This document shows positions 46,570-55,048 of a DNA stretch of 64,000 nt, in pieces. The stretch's first letter is position 1; each line of letters opens with the position of its first letter. Made by a program: the position numbers and the translations under genes. Location of the stretch: NCBI RefSeq assembly GCF_014204495.1, contig NZ_JACHLN010000002.1:558001-622000 (forward strand). Reading direction: 5' to 3'. The notes under the pieces are model-generated. The model was not told the DNA's origin. It saw only the letters and a list, made by a program, of their open reading frames with translations, and made no database searches. Source of the stretch: Sphingomonas kyeonggiensis (GTDB taxonomy: Bacteria; Pseudomonadota; Alphaproteobacteria; Sphingomonadales; Sphingomonadaceae).

Positions 46570-47790
46570 CTATTGATGATCCAGCATCCCCAGGATGCGC
46601 TTGGCGATCACATTGTTCTGGATCTCGGTGGAGCCGCCATAGATCGACACCGCCTTGCCGAAGAGCCAGCTGCGCACGTCCTTCAGCGCGTCCTCCTCAA
46701 AGCCTTCGCCGTCCCAACCAAGGCCGGCGAGCCCGCGGATCTCGATCAGCAGCTCGGAGCGTTCCTGCATGATCCGTGCGCCGACATTCTTCATGATCGA
46801 CGTCGCCGCGCTCGGCCCCTGGTTCGACTTCGCCTCCAGCGCGGTGCGGCGCAGCGTCAGCATGAAGCTGCGCAGGTCCATCTCGTGCCGCGCGATCCGC
46901 GAGCGCAGGTCCGTATCGGCGATCCGTCCCTCGGCATCGACGCCGACATATTTCTTGGCGAGTTGCCCGAGCGAGGCGCCGGCAAACATCCGCCCCGCCG
47001 TCGATCCGCCGCCCGAAAGGCTCGATCGCTCGTGCTGGAGCAGTCGCTTGCCGATCGTCCAGCCCTCGCCTTCCTGCCCTACCCGGTTGCTCTTGGGCAC
47101 TTTCACATCGGTGAAGAAGGTCTCGCAGAAGGGCGAGCTGCCCGAGATCAGCTGGATCGGCCGCACTTCCACGCCCGGCGTATCCATGTCGCACAGCACG
47201 AAGGTGATGCCCTCGTGCTTCTTGGTCTTGTCGGTGCGGACCAGCATGAAGCATTTGTCCGCCCATTGCCCGCCGCTGGTCCAGGTCTTCTGGCCGTTGA
47301 CGACATAGTGGTCGCCATGATCCTCGGCGAAGGTCTGGAGCGAAGCCAGGTCCGATCCCGCGCCCGGTTCCGAATAGCCCTGGCACCAGCGCACCAGCCC
47401 CTTGGCGATCGCCGGGATATGCTCGCGCTTCTGCTCCTCGGTGCCATATTCGAGCAGCGTCGGGCCGAACATCATCACGCCCATGCCGCCGATCGGGTTC
47501 CACGCGCCCGCGCGCTGCATCTCTTCCTGCAGCACCCGTGCCTCGGCCCGGCTAAGTCCGCCGCCGCCATATTCCTTCGGCCAGGTCGGCACGCCCCAGC
47601 CCTTCTCGCCCATCGCCGTCTGCCAGGCATCCTCTTCGGGCGAGTTGGTGTGCGGCCCTTCGACCGCGGACATCGCATTGTCCTTGCCCTTCAGGCTCGG
47701 CGGGAAGTTCGCGGCGATCCACGCGCGCGCTTCATTGCGGAAAGCATCCAGCGGATTCGCCGGCGCATCGATATCGGGGGCCGTCGCCAT
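46570..47790 (-). CDS. Acyl-CoA dehydrogenase, large partner of pair 2
   Basis: 406 residues. WCQGYSEPGAGSDLASLQT (about 135-153), VNGQKTWTSGGQWADKC and the C-terminal IYGGSTEIQNNVIAKRILGM match catalytic ACADs. I chose ATG at 47790, next to GGGAGAGAG, over GTG at 47793. A regulon motif lies 34-48 bases upstream (47824-47838). Together with the smaller ACAD downstream it mirrors the pair at 23760 and 25068, so the two pairs probably act on related substrates at different chain stages. Confidence 0.92.
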   Translation of the reverse strand: MATAPDIDAPANPLDAFRNEARAWIAANFPPSLKGKDNAMSAVEGPHTNSPEEDAWQTAMGEKGWGVPTWPKEYGGGGLSRAEARVLQEEMQRAGAWNPIGGMGVMMFGPTLLEYGTEEQKREHIPAIAKGLVRWCQGYSEPGAGSDLASLQTFAEDHGDHYVVNGQKTWTSGGQWADKCFMLVRTDKTKKHEGITFVLCDMDTPGVEVRPIQLISGSSPFCETFFTDVKVPKSNRVGQEGEGWTIGKRLLQHERSSLSGGGSTAGRMFAGASLGQLAKKYVGVDAEGRIADTDLRSRIARHEMDLRSFMLTLRRTALEAKSNQGPSAATSIMKNVGARIMQERSELLIEIRGLAGLGWDGEGFEEDALKDVRSWLFGKAVSIYGGSTEIQNNVIAKRILGMLDHQ

Positions 47791-47823
47791 CACTCTCTCC
47801 CGGGATAGTCTTCTTGCTTGTTT

Positions 47824-47838
47824 CGAATTTGCGGTATG
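47824..47838. promoter_or_regulatory. Regulon motif upstream of dehydrogenase pair 2
   Basis: CGAATTTGCGGTATG on the plus strand differs from the site at 33483-33497 (CGAATATCCGGTATG) in only two positions. It is centred about 40 bases upstream of the ATG at 47790. Confidence 0.55.
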
Positions 47839-47875
47839 GCTCAGGCGCCGTCAAGCCATTCCATCACCCCAACCT

Positions 47876-47903
47876 CGTCATCCCCGCGCAGGCGGGGATG
47901 ACG
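47876..47903. repeat. Single palindromic unit CGTCATCCCCGC..GCGGGGATGACG
   Basis: A 28-base perfect hairpin in the gap between the divergent dehydrogenase pair 2 and the MFS exporter. A degenerate second half (GCGGGATGACGCG) follows at about 47914-47926. Confidence 0.75.
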
Positions 47904-47965
47904 GCGGGAAGCGGGATGACGCGTCGTCCCAACCTCTGCTAAGCATCCCCCAAGAGGGGATAATC

Positions 47966-49186
47966 ATGAAGTTCGAACATCGCGCGGTGCCGATCGTGCT
48001 CGTCGCCGTGCTTATCGACGTGATCGGCTTCGGCATTGTCATGCCGGTGCTGCCGGCGCTGGTCACCGAGCTCGGCCATGTCGGGCTGGACGACGCCACC
48101 CGCATCGCCGGCTGGATGCTCGCCGCCTTCGCGATCGCCGGCTTCTTCGCCGGCCCGGTGCTCGGCAATCTCGGTGACCGGTTCGGCCGCCGCCCGGTCC
48201 TCATCCTCTCGATGATCGCCTTTGCGATCGACTATGCGCTGATGGCCGCGGCGCCCAGCCTCGCCTGGCTGTTCGTCGGCCGCGTCATCGCCGGTATCGC
48301 CGGCGCGACCTTCGGCCCCGCAAGCGCGGTGATCGCCGACGTGACCCCACCCGAGAAGCGCAGCGCCGTGTTCGGCCTCGTCGGTGCGGCGTTCGGCGTC
48401 GGCTTCATCCTCGGCCCGGCGCTCGGCGGGATCAGCGCCGGGCTCGGCCTGCGCGCACCCTTCCTGATCGCCGCGATCTGCGCCGCCTTGAACGCAGTCG
48501 TCATGTTCTTCTTCCTGCCCGAGACGCTCGCCCAGGAAAACCGCCGCCCGTTCCGCTGGTCCGACGCGCACATCATCGGCGCCTTCCGCCCGCTCTTCCA
48601 TGCCGGCAATGCCGGCCCGCTGCTGCTCGCCTGGTTCTTCTGGCAGCTCGCCGGCACCGTCTACCCTTCCACCTGGTCCTTCTGGGCGGCGATCCGCTTC
48701 GGCTGGGACGCCACCGCGATCGGCTGGTCGCTTGCCTATGTCGGCTTCCTGACGGTGCTGGTCCAGGCGCTGCTCACCGGCCGCGTCATCAAGCGCGTCG
48801 GCGAGCGCAACGCCGCGCTGATCGCGCTGGGCTGCGCCTCCTTCACCCTGTTCGCCTATGCCTTCATCCAGCAGGGCTGGCAGGTCTATGCCTTCTTCCT
48901 GATCGGCGCGTTCGGGGCCTTCGCCTATCCCGCGCTCAACGGCACGCTGTCGAACATGGTCGGCCCGTCGCACCAGGGCGCGCTGCAGGGTGGCGTGTCG
49001 AGCATGAACAATGTCGCGGCGATCCTCGGCCCGCTGATCGCCACCCAGGCGCTGGCCGCCGGATCGCATCACGGCTTCGACGGCGCCGCCTTCCTCGTCG
49101 CCGGCGCGCTGATGGCGATCGCCGCCCTCATCATCGCGCTGTTCGTCCATCTGCGCGCGCCGGAGCCCGAACCCGCGCCCGAGTGA
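47966..49186 (+). CDS. MFS transporter of the TCR/Tet (TetA-like) group
   Basis: 406 residues, 12 membrane segments. The drug-antiporter motif LGNLGDRFGRRPVLI (about 72-86) and motif C-like GPALGGISAGLGLRAPF (about 155) place it among TetA-like proton antiporters. Its substrate is not known; resistance to tetracycline should not be assumed, as these proteins are common in sphingomonads. AGAGGGGA precedes the ATG at 47966. The next gene in the same direction starts 69 bases later, with its own regulon motif. Confidence 0.88.
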   Translation: MKFEHRAVPIVLVAVLIDVIGFGIVMPVLPALVTELGHVGLDDATRIAGWMLAAFAIAGFFAGPVLGNLGDRFGRRPVLILSMIAFAIDYALMAAAPSLAWLFVGRVIAGIAGATFGPASAVIADVTPPEKRSAVFGLVGAAFGVGFILGPALGGISAGLGLRAPFLIAAICAALNAVVMFFFLPETLAQENRRPFRWSDAHIIGAFRPLFHAGNAGPLLLAWFFWQLAGTVYPSTWSFWAAIRFGWDATAIGWSLAYVGFLTVLVQALLTGRVIKRVGERNAALIALGCASFTLFAYAFIQQGWQVYAFFLIGAFGAFAYPALNGTLSNMVGPSHQGALQGGVSSMNNVAAILGPLIATQALAAGSHHGFDGAAFLVAGALMAIAALIIALFVHLRAPEPEPAPE

Positions 49187-49191
49187 TTTTT

Positions 49192-49206
49192 CGAAAATTG
49201 CGTATG
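49192..49206. promoter_or_regulatory. Regulon motif upstream of acyl-CoA ligase 2
   Basis: CGAAAATTGCGTATG matches the common pattern in 12 or so of 15 positions, with TTTTT just before it. It lies 49-63 bases upstream of the ligase start, in the gap after the MFS gene. Confidence 0.5.
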
Positions 49207-49254
49207 GCGTTCGCGCGGGTGCTCTTCTAGTCCTGCCGGTAACCGGGAGGATGC

Positions 49255-50757
49255 ATGCGTACCGAGGAAATGCTGGCGGGCGAATTCGCCACGGTCTCCG
49301 ACCTGATCCGCGGCCACGCCGCCGAGCGGCCGGACAAGCCGGCGATGATCTTCGAGGACAAGTCGATCTCCTATGCGGAACTCGACGCCCTGCTCGATCG
49401 CCTCGCCGCCGCGCTCCAGCGCGAAGGCGTCGGCAAGGGCGATGCGGTCGCGATCCTCGCCGCCTCCTCGATCGAATATGGCGCCTCCTTCTTCGCCATC
49501 CTGCGCGCCGGTGGTGTCCCCGCGCCGCTCCAGCCTTCGGCCACGCCCGCCCAGCTCGCCGCAATGGTCGCCGACAGCGGCGCCAGGATCCTCTTCCTCG
49601 ACGAGACCGGCATCAAGGCGCTCGGCGACGCGCAGGTCACGGCGAAGCCCGTCCGCCTCGAGGCGTTGGAAGACTTCCTCGCCCCCCAAGGCGCGAAGCC
49701 CGCGCCGGTGACGATCGGTCCCGACGACCCCTTCAACATCATCTACAGCTCGGGCACCACCGGCACGCCCAAGGGCATCGTCCAGCCCCAGTCGATGCGC
49801 TGGATCCACATCGCACGCGCCCCCGGCGGCTTCGGCAGCGCGGTGACGATGATCGCCACGCCGCTCTATTCGAACACCACCCTGGTCAGCTTCATCCCGA
49901 CGATCGCCTGGGGCGGCACCGCGGTGCTGCTCGGCAAGTTCGACGCCCGCACCTTCGTGGTCCAGGCCGCGAAGCACCGCGCCACCCACGCGATGCTCGT
50001 GCCCGTCCAGTACCAGCGGATCATGGCGCTGCCCGATTTCGACCGCTTCGACCTGTCGAGCTTCCAGCTCAAGACCTGCACCAGCGCCCCTTTCTCCGCC
50101 GTGCTCAAGGCTGACATCCTCGCCCGCTGGCCCGGCCTGCTGGTCGAATATTACGGCATGACCGAAGGCGGCGGCACCACCGTGCTGGTGTGCAACGCCA
50201 ACCCGACCAAGCTCCATACCGTCGGCGTGCCGCTCCCCGGCCAGGACCTCCGCCTGATCGACGAGGACGGCAAGGAAGTTCCCCGGGGCGAGATGGGCGA
50301 AGTCGTCGGCCGCTCGGGCGCGATGATGACCGGCTATCACGGCCGCGCCGATGCCACCGCCGACGCCACCTGGCATGACAGCGACGGCAACCGCTACATC
50401 CGCCACGGCGATGTCGGCCGCTTCGACGAGGACGGCTTCCTGATCCTGATGGATCGCAAGAAGGACCTCATCATCTCGGGCGGGTTCAACATCTACCCCT
50501 CGGACCTCGAGGCGATCCTCATCACCCACCCGCAAGTCTCCGACTGTGCGGTGATCGGCGTGCCGTCCGAGCAATGGGGCGAAACCCCGGTCGGCTTCTT
50601 CACCGGCCCCGGTGCCCCCGCCGACGTGCTGGCATGGTTCAACGCGCAGGTCGGCAAGACCCAGCGCCTCGCCGATATCCACAAGCTCGACGAACTGCCC
50701 CGCAGCGCGATCGGCAAGGTACTCAAGCGCGAGCTGCGCGACCGGATCGCCGCGTGA
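49255..50757 (+). CDS. AMP-dependent acyl-CoA ligase 2 (ANL superfamily)
   Basis: 500 residues. The A3 motif is IYSSGTTGTPKGIV (about 162-175), A5 is YYGMTEGGGTTVL, A7 is YIRHGDVGRFDEDGF, A8 KDLIISGGFNIYPSDLE, and the catalytic Lys is in RSAIGKVLKRELR. It is shorter than ligase 1 and lacks its N-terminal extension. The ATG has GGGAGG five bases upstream. A thioesterase-like gene overlaps its stop (GTGA). The shared regulon motif upstream suggests it activates the same or a related acid substrate. Confidence 0.93.
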   Translation: MRTEEMLAGEFATVSDLIRGHAAERPDKPAMIFEDKSISYAELDALLDRLAAALQREGVGKGDAVAILAASSIEYGASFFAILRAGGVPAPLQPSATPAQLAAMVADSGARILFLDETGIKALGDAQVTAKPVRLEALEDFLAPQGAKPAPVTIGPDDPFNIIYSSGTTGTPKGIVQPQSMRWIHIARAPGGFGSAVTMIATPLYSNTTLVSFIPTIAWGGTAVLLGKFDARTFVVQAAKHRATHAMLVPVQYQRIMALPDFDRFDLSSFQLKTCTSAPFSAVLKADILARWPGLLVEYYGMTEGGGTTVLVCNANPTKLHTVGVPLPGQDLRLIDEDGKEVPRGEMGEVVGRSGAMMTGYHGRADATADATWHDSDGNRYIRHGDVGRFDEDGFLILMDRKKDLIISGGFNIYPSDLEAILITHPQVSDCAVIGVPSEQWGETPVGFFTGPGAPADVLAWFNAQVGKTQRLADIHKLDELPRSAIGKVLKRELRDRIAA

Positions 50758-51527
50758 CCCCGCTCGCCACGATCCTGGCCGAGGCCGTCCGCACCGAATC
50801 CGGCTTCACCAGCACGGTCCACACCGACTGGATGCAGGGGCGTACTGCGTACGGGGGCTTATCCGCCGCGCTCGCGCTCCAGGCGGCGCTCGAGGTTGAA
50901 CCCGACCTGCCACCGCTCCGCTCGGCCCAGGTCGCGTTCATCGGCCCGCTCGCCGGCCCGATCACCGTCACCGCCACGAAGCTGCGCCGCGGCCGCAACG
51001 CCGCTTTCCTCCAGTCGGACGTGACGTCGGAAGCCGGTCTCGGCCTGCGCGCCACCTTCGTCTTCATGGCCCCGCTCGCCTCGAGCATCGCGCATGACAC
51101 GGCGAAGCGCGCACCCGTAACGCCCCCGCCGGCCGGGGCCGAACTCTATACCGGCCCCGAGGACTTCTTCACCGGCAACTTCAACTTCTTCGACGAGAAG
51201 GACGGCACCGGCCCGGCCGAGTGGCTCCGCTGGGCCCGGCTGCGCGACCATGCTGGCCTCGATCCCTTCGTCGAGCTGATGGCGATCGGCGACGCCCTCC
51301 CGCCCGCCGCCTTCAAGCTGCTCGAGGAAAAACGCACCCCGCTCAGCTCGCTCAACTGGCAGATCAACTTCCAGACCGCCGCGCCCGCCACCACCGACGG
51401 CTGGTGGCTGCTCCACGCCAATGCCGACACGGCGCGCGACGGCTATTCCACCCAGCGCATGTCGATCTGGAATGCCGCGGGCGAGCCCGTCGCCGAGGCC
51501 ATGCAGGGCGTCGCCATCTTCGGCTGA
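50754..51527 (+). CDS. TesB-like acyl-CoA thioesterase (4HBT_3 family)
   Basis: 257 residues. The N-terminal hot-dog has DWMQGRTAYGGLSAALALQAAL (in parts; about 25-45) where TesB has GGxxxAQAL. The second domain has LRDHAGLDPFVELMAIGDALPPA and SLNWQINFQTA. Likely a CoA thioesterase, but the catalytic set is not verified. The GTG start overlaps the ligase stop by 4 bases, so the ligase and a thioesterase are made together, which would set up a futile cycle unless their substrates differ. Confidence 0.85.
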   Translation: MTPLATILAEAVRTESGFTSTVHTDWMQGRTAYGGLSAALALQAALEVEPDLPPLRSAQVAFIGPLAGPITVTATKLRRGRNAAFLQSDVTSEAGLGLRATFVFMAPLASSIAHDTAKRAPVTPPPAGAELYTGPEDFFTGNFNFFDEKDGTGPAEWLRWARLRDHAGLDPFVELMAIGDALPPAAFKLLEEKRTPLSSLNWQINFQTAAPATTDGWWLLHANADTARDGYSTQRMSIWNAAGEPVAEAMQGVAIFG

Positions 51528-51638
51528 TACAAGTTGCGACAGTTTCCCGCATGGGTGACAAACCCGTGCGACAGCTGCCACTGAAAAGCGAACCCTGTCG
51601 GGGGCTTGGGACCTCCGAGACCAAGGAGTTCGCACCCG

Positions 51639-52058
51639 ATGAAGAAGTTCCTCCTCGTCGCCTTCGCCGCATCGGCCATCGCCGCTCCGGCCTTCGCGCA
51701 GGACGCCCCGCAGCGCGGCGGCGGCATGCTCAGCCGGCTCGACACCAATGGCGACGGCATCGTCACCAAGGAAGAATATAACGCCGGCATCGCCGCGCGC
51801 TTCGCCACGCTCGATACCAACAAGGACGGCAAGGTCAGCGAGGCCGAGCGCGAAGCCGCCGGGCGCGGCGGCGGCATGGGCATGCGCAGCATGACCGGCG
51901 ACGTCACGCTCGACCAGATGCAGGCGCAGGCCGCCCAGCGCTTCGACCGGATCGACGCCAATCACGACGGCAAGATCGACAAGGCAGAGATCGACGCGGT
52001 GATGGCCCGAATGGGCAACCGCCAGGGTCCCCCGCCGGGCGGCTCGGAAAACAACTGA
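51639..52058 (+). CDS. Exported EF-hand calcium-binding protein
   Basis: 139 residues. The signal peptide ends at AFA-Q (about 20). Three EF-hand loops are complete: DTNGDGIVTKEE (35-46), DTNKDGKVSEAE (59-70) and DANHDGKIDKAE (106-117). A glycine/methionine-rich linker (RGGGMGMRSM) separates the second and third. It probably binds Ca2+ in the periplasm. AAGGAG lies 12 bases before the ATG. It directly precedes a two-component system gene pair in the same direction, which hints at a shared role in divalent-cation or envelope stress. Confidence 0.88.
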   Translation: MKKFLLVAFAASAIAAPAFAQDAPQRGGGMLSRLDTNGDGIVTKEEYNAGIAARFATLDTNKDGKVSEAEREAAGRGGGMGMRSMTGDVTLDQMQAQAAQRFDRIDANHDGKIDKAEIDAVMARMGNRQGPPPGGSENN

Positions 52059-52134
52059 GCCCCCGGAAACTCGCCCGGGCGGGCACTTGCCTCCTCGCCT
52101 GCCCGGGCACCCCCTCTTGTCTTGCGGCCCGCCC

Positions 52135-52872
52135 ATGACCTACGAACCCGATATGTCGGAAACGCCGCACCTGCTGCTCGTCGAGGACGAGCGCTCGATC
52201 CGCGAACCGCTCGCGCAATATCTCACCAAGCAGGGGTTCCGCATCACCCAGGCCGGCGATGCCGAAGGCGCCCGCGCCCGCATGGCCGCCTATGCGATCG
52301 ATCTGGTGGTGCTCGACATCATGATGCCCGGCGAGGACGGCCTGTCGCTCTGCCGCCATATCCGCGAGACCAGCGACACGCCGGTGATCCTGCTCACTGC
52401 CCGCGGCGAGGAGACCGACCGGATCGTCGGCCTCGAGATGGGCGCCGACGATTATGTCGTGAAGCCCTTCTCCCCGCGCGAGCTCGCCGCCCGGATCAAG
52501 GTGGTGCTGCGCCGCCTCCAGGCCGGCGGCACCCGCCAGCACGCCCCCGACGCGGGCAGCTTCGCCTTTGCCGGCTGGGTGCTCAAGACCGGCGAGCGCG
52601 CGCTGGTGGACCGCGAAGGCGTCTCGGTCCCGCTCTCGACCGGCGAGTACAACCTCCTCCACGCACTGGTCACCCGCCCCCGCGCGGTGCTCACCCGCGA
52701 CCAGCTGCTCGACCTCACCCAGGGCCGCGAAGCCGCCGCCTTCGATCGCGCGATCGACAACCAGGTCAGCCGGCTGCGCAAGAAGATCGAGGTCGATGCG
52801 AAGAACCCCGCGATCATCAAGACCGTCTGGGGCGGCGGCTACACCCTGGCCGCCGAAGTGACCCGGCTTTGA
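52135..52872 (+). CDS. OmpR/PhoB-family response regulator
   Basis: 245 residues. The receiver domain has Glu17-Asp18 (LLVEDERS), phosphoacceptor Asp61 (LVVLDIMMPGEDG) and the switch Lys in VVKPFSPREL. The winged-helix output domain ends in WGGGYTLAAEV. The start ATG at 52135 is the first plausible one; ATG at 52153 (MSETPHLLLVEDE) is also possible. It is followed after a palindromic repeat by its sensor kinase. Its targets are unknown. Confidence 0.92.
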   Translation: MTYEPDMSETPHLLLVEDERSIREPLAQYLTKQGFRITQAGDAEGARARMAAYAIDLVVLDIMMPGEDGLSLCRHIRETSDTPVILLTARGEETDRIVGLEMGADDYVVKPFSPRELAARIKVVLRRLQAGGTRQHAPDAGSFAFAGWVLKTGERALVDREGVSVPLSTGEYNLLHALVTRPRAVLTRDQLLDLTQGREAAAFDRAIDNQVSRLRKKIEVDAKNPAIIKTVWGGGYTLAAEVTRL

Positions 52873-52890
52873 GGCCTCGTACCTTCTTGC

Positions 52891-53012
52891 TCCCCTCCCT
52901 GGAAGGGAGGGGCTGGGGGTGGGTATTTGCCCGCGATACGGCCCGTCAGTCGCGCGCACTCGCAGTATCGCCAAGCCTCCACCCACCCCTAACCCCTCCC
53001 TTCCAGGGACGG
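52891..53012. repeat. Inverted repeat (CTCCCTGGAAGGGAGGGG class) inside the two-component operon
   Basis: The left arm has CTCCCTGGAAGGGAGGGGCT followed by GGGGGTGGGT, and the right arm ACCCACCCCTAACCCCTCCC plus TTCCAGGGA is its complement. About 65 bases lie between. This is a different repeat class from the GTCATCCC and CTCTCCCGC ones. It fills the whole 148-base gap between regulator and kinase genes. Confidence 0.8.
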
Positions 53013-53020
53013 GAACTCCA

Positions 53021-54436
53021 GTGACCCGCCTCTTCCCCCGCTCGCTCACCGGCCAGATCGCCCTGCTCGTCGCGGTCGCGCTGTTCGTCGCCCAGGCGAT
53101 CAACTTCGGCCTGCTCGTCCGCGAGCGCCAGAATGCCCGCTTCGCCCAGGTGATCGTGCCCACCGTCACCCGGCTGATCGACGCCGCCGAACGGCTCGGC
53201 ACCCCGATCAACCCGCGCCCCGACACCCCCGCCGGCGCCGATCGCCGCGACGGGCGCGATCGCGATGGTCGGGATGGCCGCCGCCAGGCACGCGGCGGCC
53301 GCGTCGATTTCGTCCCCGCCAATCCGATCCCCGCCGAGCTTGGCCGCCGCGCCGATATCGAGCGCGACCTGCGCCGCGGCCTCACCGATGGCGGCGTGCA
53401 GGTCGGCCAGGTGATCGCGGTGGTCCGCCCGATCGATCCAAACCGCCCGTTGCTCAAGCGCATGGACCCGGCCCGCGCCGATCGCATGCGTCGCCTCGGC
53501 GCCGAGCTGATGATCGCGGTCGAGCTGCCCGGCAAGGGCTGGCTTTCGCTCAGCTCGGCCTGGCCCCGCTCCGAGCGCGCGCTGATCTGGCAACTGCTCG
53601 CCCAGACGCTGATCCTCTACATCGTCGTGCTCGTGCCCGTGCTCTGGGCCGGCCACCGTATCGCCCGCCCGCTGCGCAAGCTCGCCGCCGCCGCCAGTGC
53701 CTTCCATCCGAACGACGATGCCGACCCCGTCGAGGAGAGCGGCCCCAGCGACGTCCGCGCGGTAATCGCCGCGTATAATTCGCTCAGCACCCGCGTCACC
53801 GCGATGCTCGACGAGAAAGATCGCATGCTTGGTGCGATCGGCCACGACCTGCGCACGCCGCTTGCTGCACTTCGCGTACGAATCGAGTCGGTAGAGGATG
53901 AAGAGGATCGCGCCCGCATGGCGGACACGATCGACGAGATGAACCATACGCTCGACGACATCCTCAGCCTCGCCCGGCTCGGACGTCCGAGCGAACCAGC
54001 CACCGATGTTGACTTGTCCGCCCTGATCGACGCCGTGGTCGAGGATTTTCGCGATCTCGACCAGGACGTCACCTTCGAGGAAGCGCCGCGCCTGCGCATG
54101 CATCTCCGCCCCACGCTGATGCGCCGCGCGGTGCGCAACCTGATCGAGAATGCGGTGAAATATGGCGGCGGTGCCACAGAGGTCCGCCTGCGCTCGGACG
54201 AGCGCCATGTCCGCATCGAAGTCTGCGATCGCGGCCCCGGTATCCCCCCGGAAAAGCTCGAGAAAGTCTTCGATCCCTTCACCCGCCTGGAGGAATCCCG
54301 CAATCGCGAGACCGGCGGCGCCGGCCTGGGCCTGGCACTGGCCCGTGCGATCGTCCGCGACGCAAGCGGCGAGATCGGCCTGGCCAACCGTGAAGGCGGC
54401 GGGCTGGTGGCAACCATCACCCTGCCGCGGAGCTGA
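53021..54436 (+). CDS. Sensor histidine kinase with an Asp/Arg-rich periplasmic loop
   Basis: 471 residues. TM1 lies at about 10-33 and TM2 at about 190-212, bracketing a periplasmic domain of about 155 residues that contains an Asp/Arg-rich stretch (about 74-93, DRRDGRDRDGRDGRRQ). A HAMP domain follows, then the DHp box GAIGHDLRTPLAALR with His275, the N box LIENAVKYGG, G1 DRGPGIP and GGAGLGLALARAI. The GTG start at 53021 begins the hydrophobic segment. The mosaic of charges suggests binding of a cation or an anionic polymer. It pairs with the regulator just upstream. Confidence 0.92.
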   Translation: MTRLFPRSLTGQIALLVAVALFVAQAINFGLLVRERQNARFAQVIVPTVTRLIDAAERLGTPINPRPDTPAGADRRDGRDRDGRDGRRQARGGRVDFVPANPIPAELGRRADIERDLRRGLTDGGVQVGQVIAVVRPIDPNRPLLKRMDPARADRMRRLGAELMIAVELPGKGWLSLSSAWPRSERALIWQLLAQTLILYIVVLVPVLWAGHRIARPLRKLAAAASAFHPNDDADPVEESGPSDVRAVIAAYNSLSTRVTAMLDEKDRMLGAIGHDLRTPLAALRVRIESVEDEEDRARMADTIDEMNHTLDDILSLARLGRPSEPATDVDLSALIDAVVEDFRDLDQDVTFEEAPRLRMHLRPTLMRRAVRNLIENAVKYGGGATEVRLRSDERHVRIEVCDRGPGIPPEKLEKVFDPFTRLEESRNRETGGAGLGLALARAIVRDASGEIGLANREGGGLVATITLPRS

Positions 54437-54563
54437 TCCCGGCGTTCACCTCAGTGCCTTGGCGGATCCCCAGCGAAGGCCGGGGAACGGTTCTGCGTAA
54501 TCAGTCCCATTCAGACGCCAGCGATCGCTCTGAACGCCAAAGCTCGCGCGCACCCCCAGACAC

Positions 54564-54593
54564 GAAAAAGGCCGGAGCTTTCGCCCCGGCCCT
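54564..54593 (-). terminator. Rho-independent terminator of ndk
   Basis: Read on the minus strand: GGGCCGGGGC, loop GAAA, GCTCCGGCC, then TTTTTCG. The GC stem and T-run, about 33 bases after the ndk stop, make a convincing intrinsic terminator. It also faces the end of the histidine kinase gene. Confidence 0.8.
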
Positions 54594-54625
54594 TCGCATC
54601 CAAATCGGTGCAAGAAAGTCAGCGT

Positions 54626-55048
54626 TTAGCCGACGATCTCTTCCGGCTTGAAGAAGAACGCGATCTCGATCGCGGCGTTCTCGTCCGAGTCCGAACCGTG
54701 CACCGAGTTCGCCTCGATCGATTCGGCCAGCTCCTTGCGGATGGTGCCGGCGTCGGCATTGGCCGGGTTGGTGGCGCCCATGATGTCGCGGTTGCGCTGC
54801 ACGGCGTTCTCGCCCTCGAGCACCTGCACCACGACCGGACCCGAGATCATAAACTCGACCAGGTCGTTGAAGAAGGGGCGCTCCTTGTGGACGCCGTAGA
54901 AGCCCTCGGCCTGCTCGCGGGTCATCTGGATGCGCTTCGAAGCGACGACGCGCAGGCCGGCCTCCTCCAGCATCTTGGTGACGGCGCCGGTGATGTTGCG
55001 GCGGGTGGCATCGGGCTTGATGATCGAAAAGGTCCGGTTCGCGGCCAT
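54626..55048 (-). CDS. ndk: Nucleoside diphosphate kinase
   Basis: 140 residues, the normal length. It transfers phosphate between nucleoside tri- and diphosphates. The start [12 protein letters not shown], the [14 protein letters not shown] strand and the catalytic histidine in NSVHGSDS (about 115-122) are intact. It is a single gene with its own terminator. Confidence 0.97.
   Translation of the reverse strand: MAANRTFSIIKPDATRRNITGAVTKMLEEAGLRVVASKRIQMTREQAEGFYGVHKERPFFNDLVEFMISGPVVVQVLEGENAVQRNRDIMGATNPANADAGTIRKELAESIEANSVHGSDSDENAAIEIAFFFKPEEIVG

Noticed and set aside
47966..49186. Tetracycline resistance gene
   Set aside because: The protein is TetA-like in length and motif, but such exporters have many substrates, and no TetR repressor gene is divergent from it.
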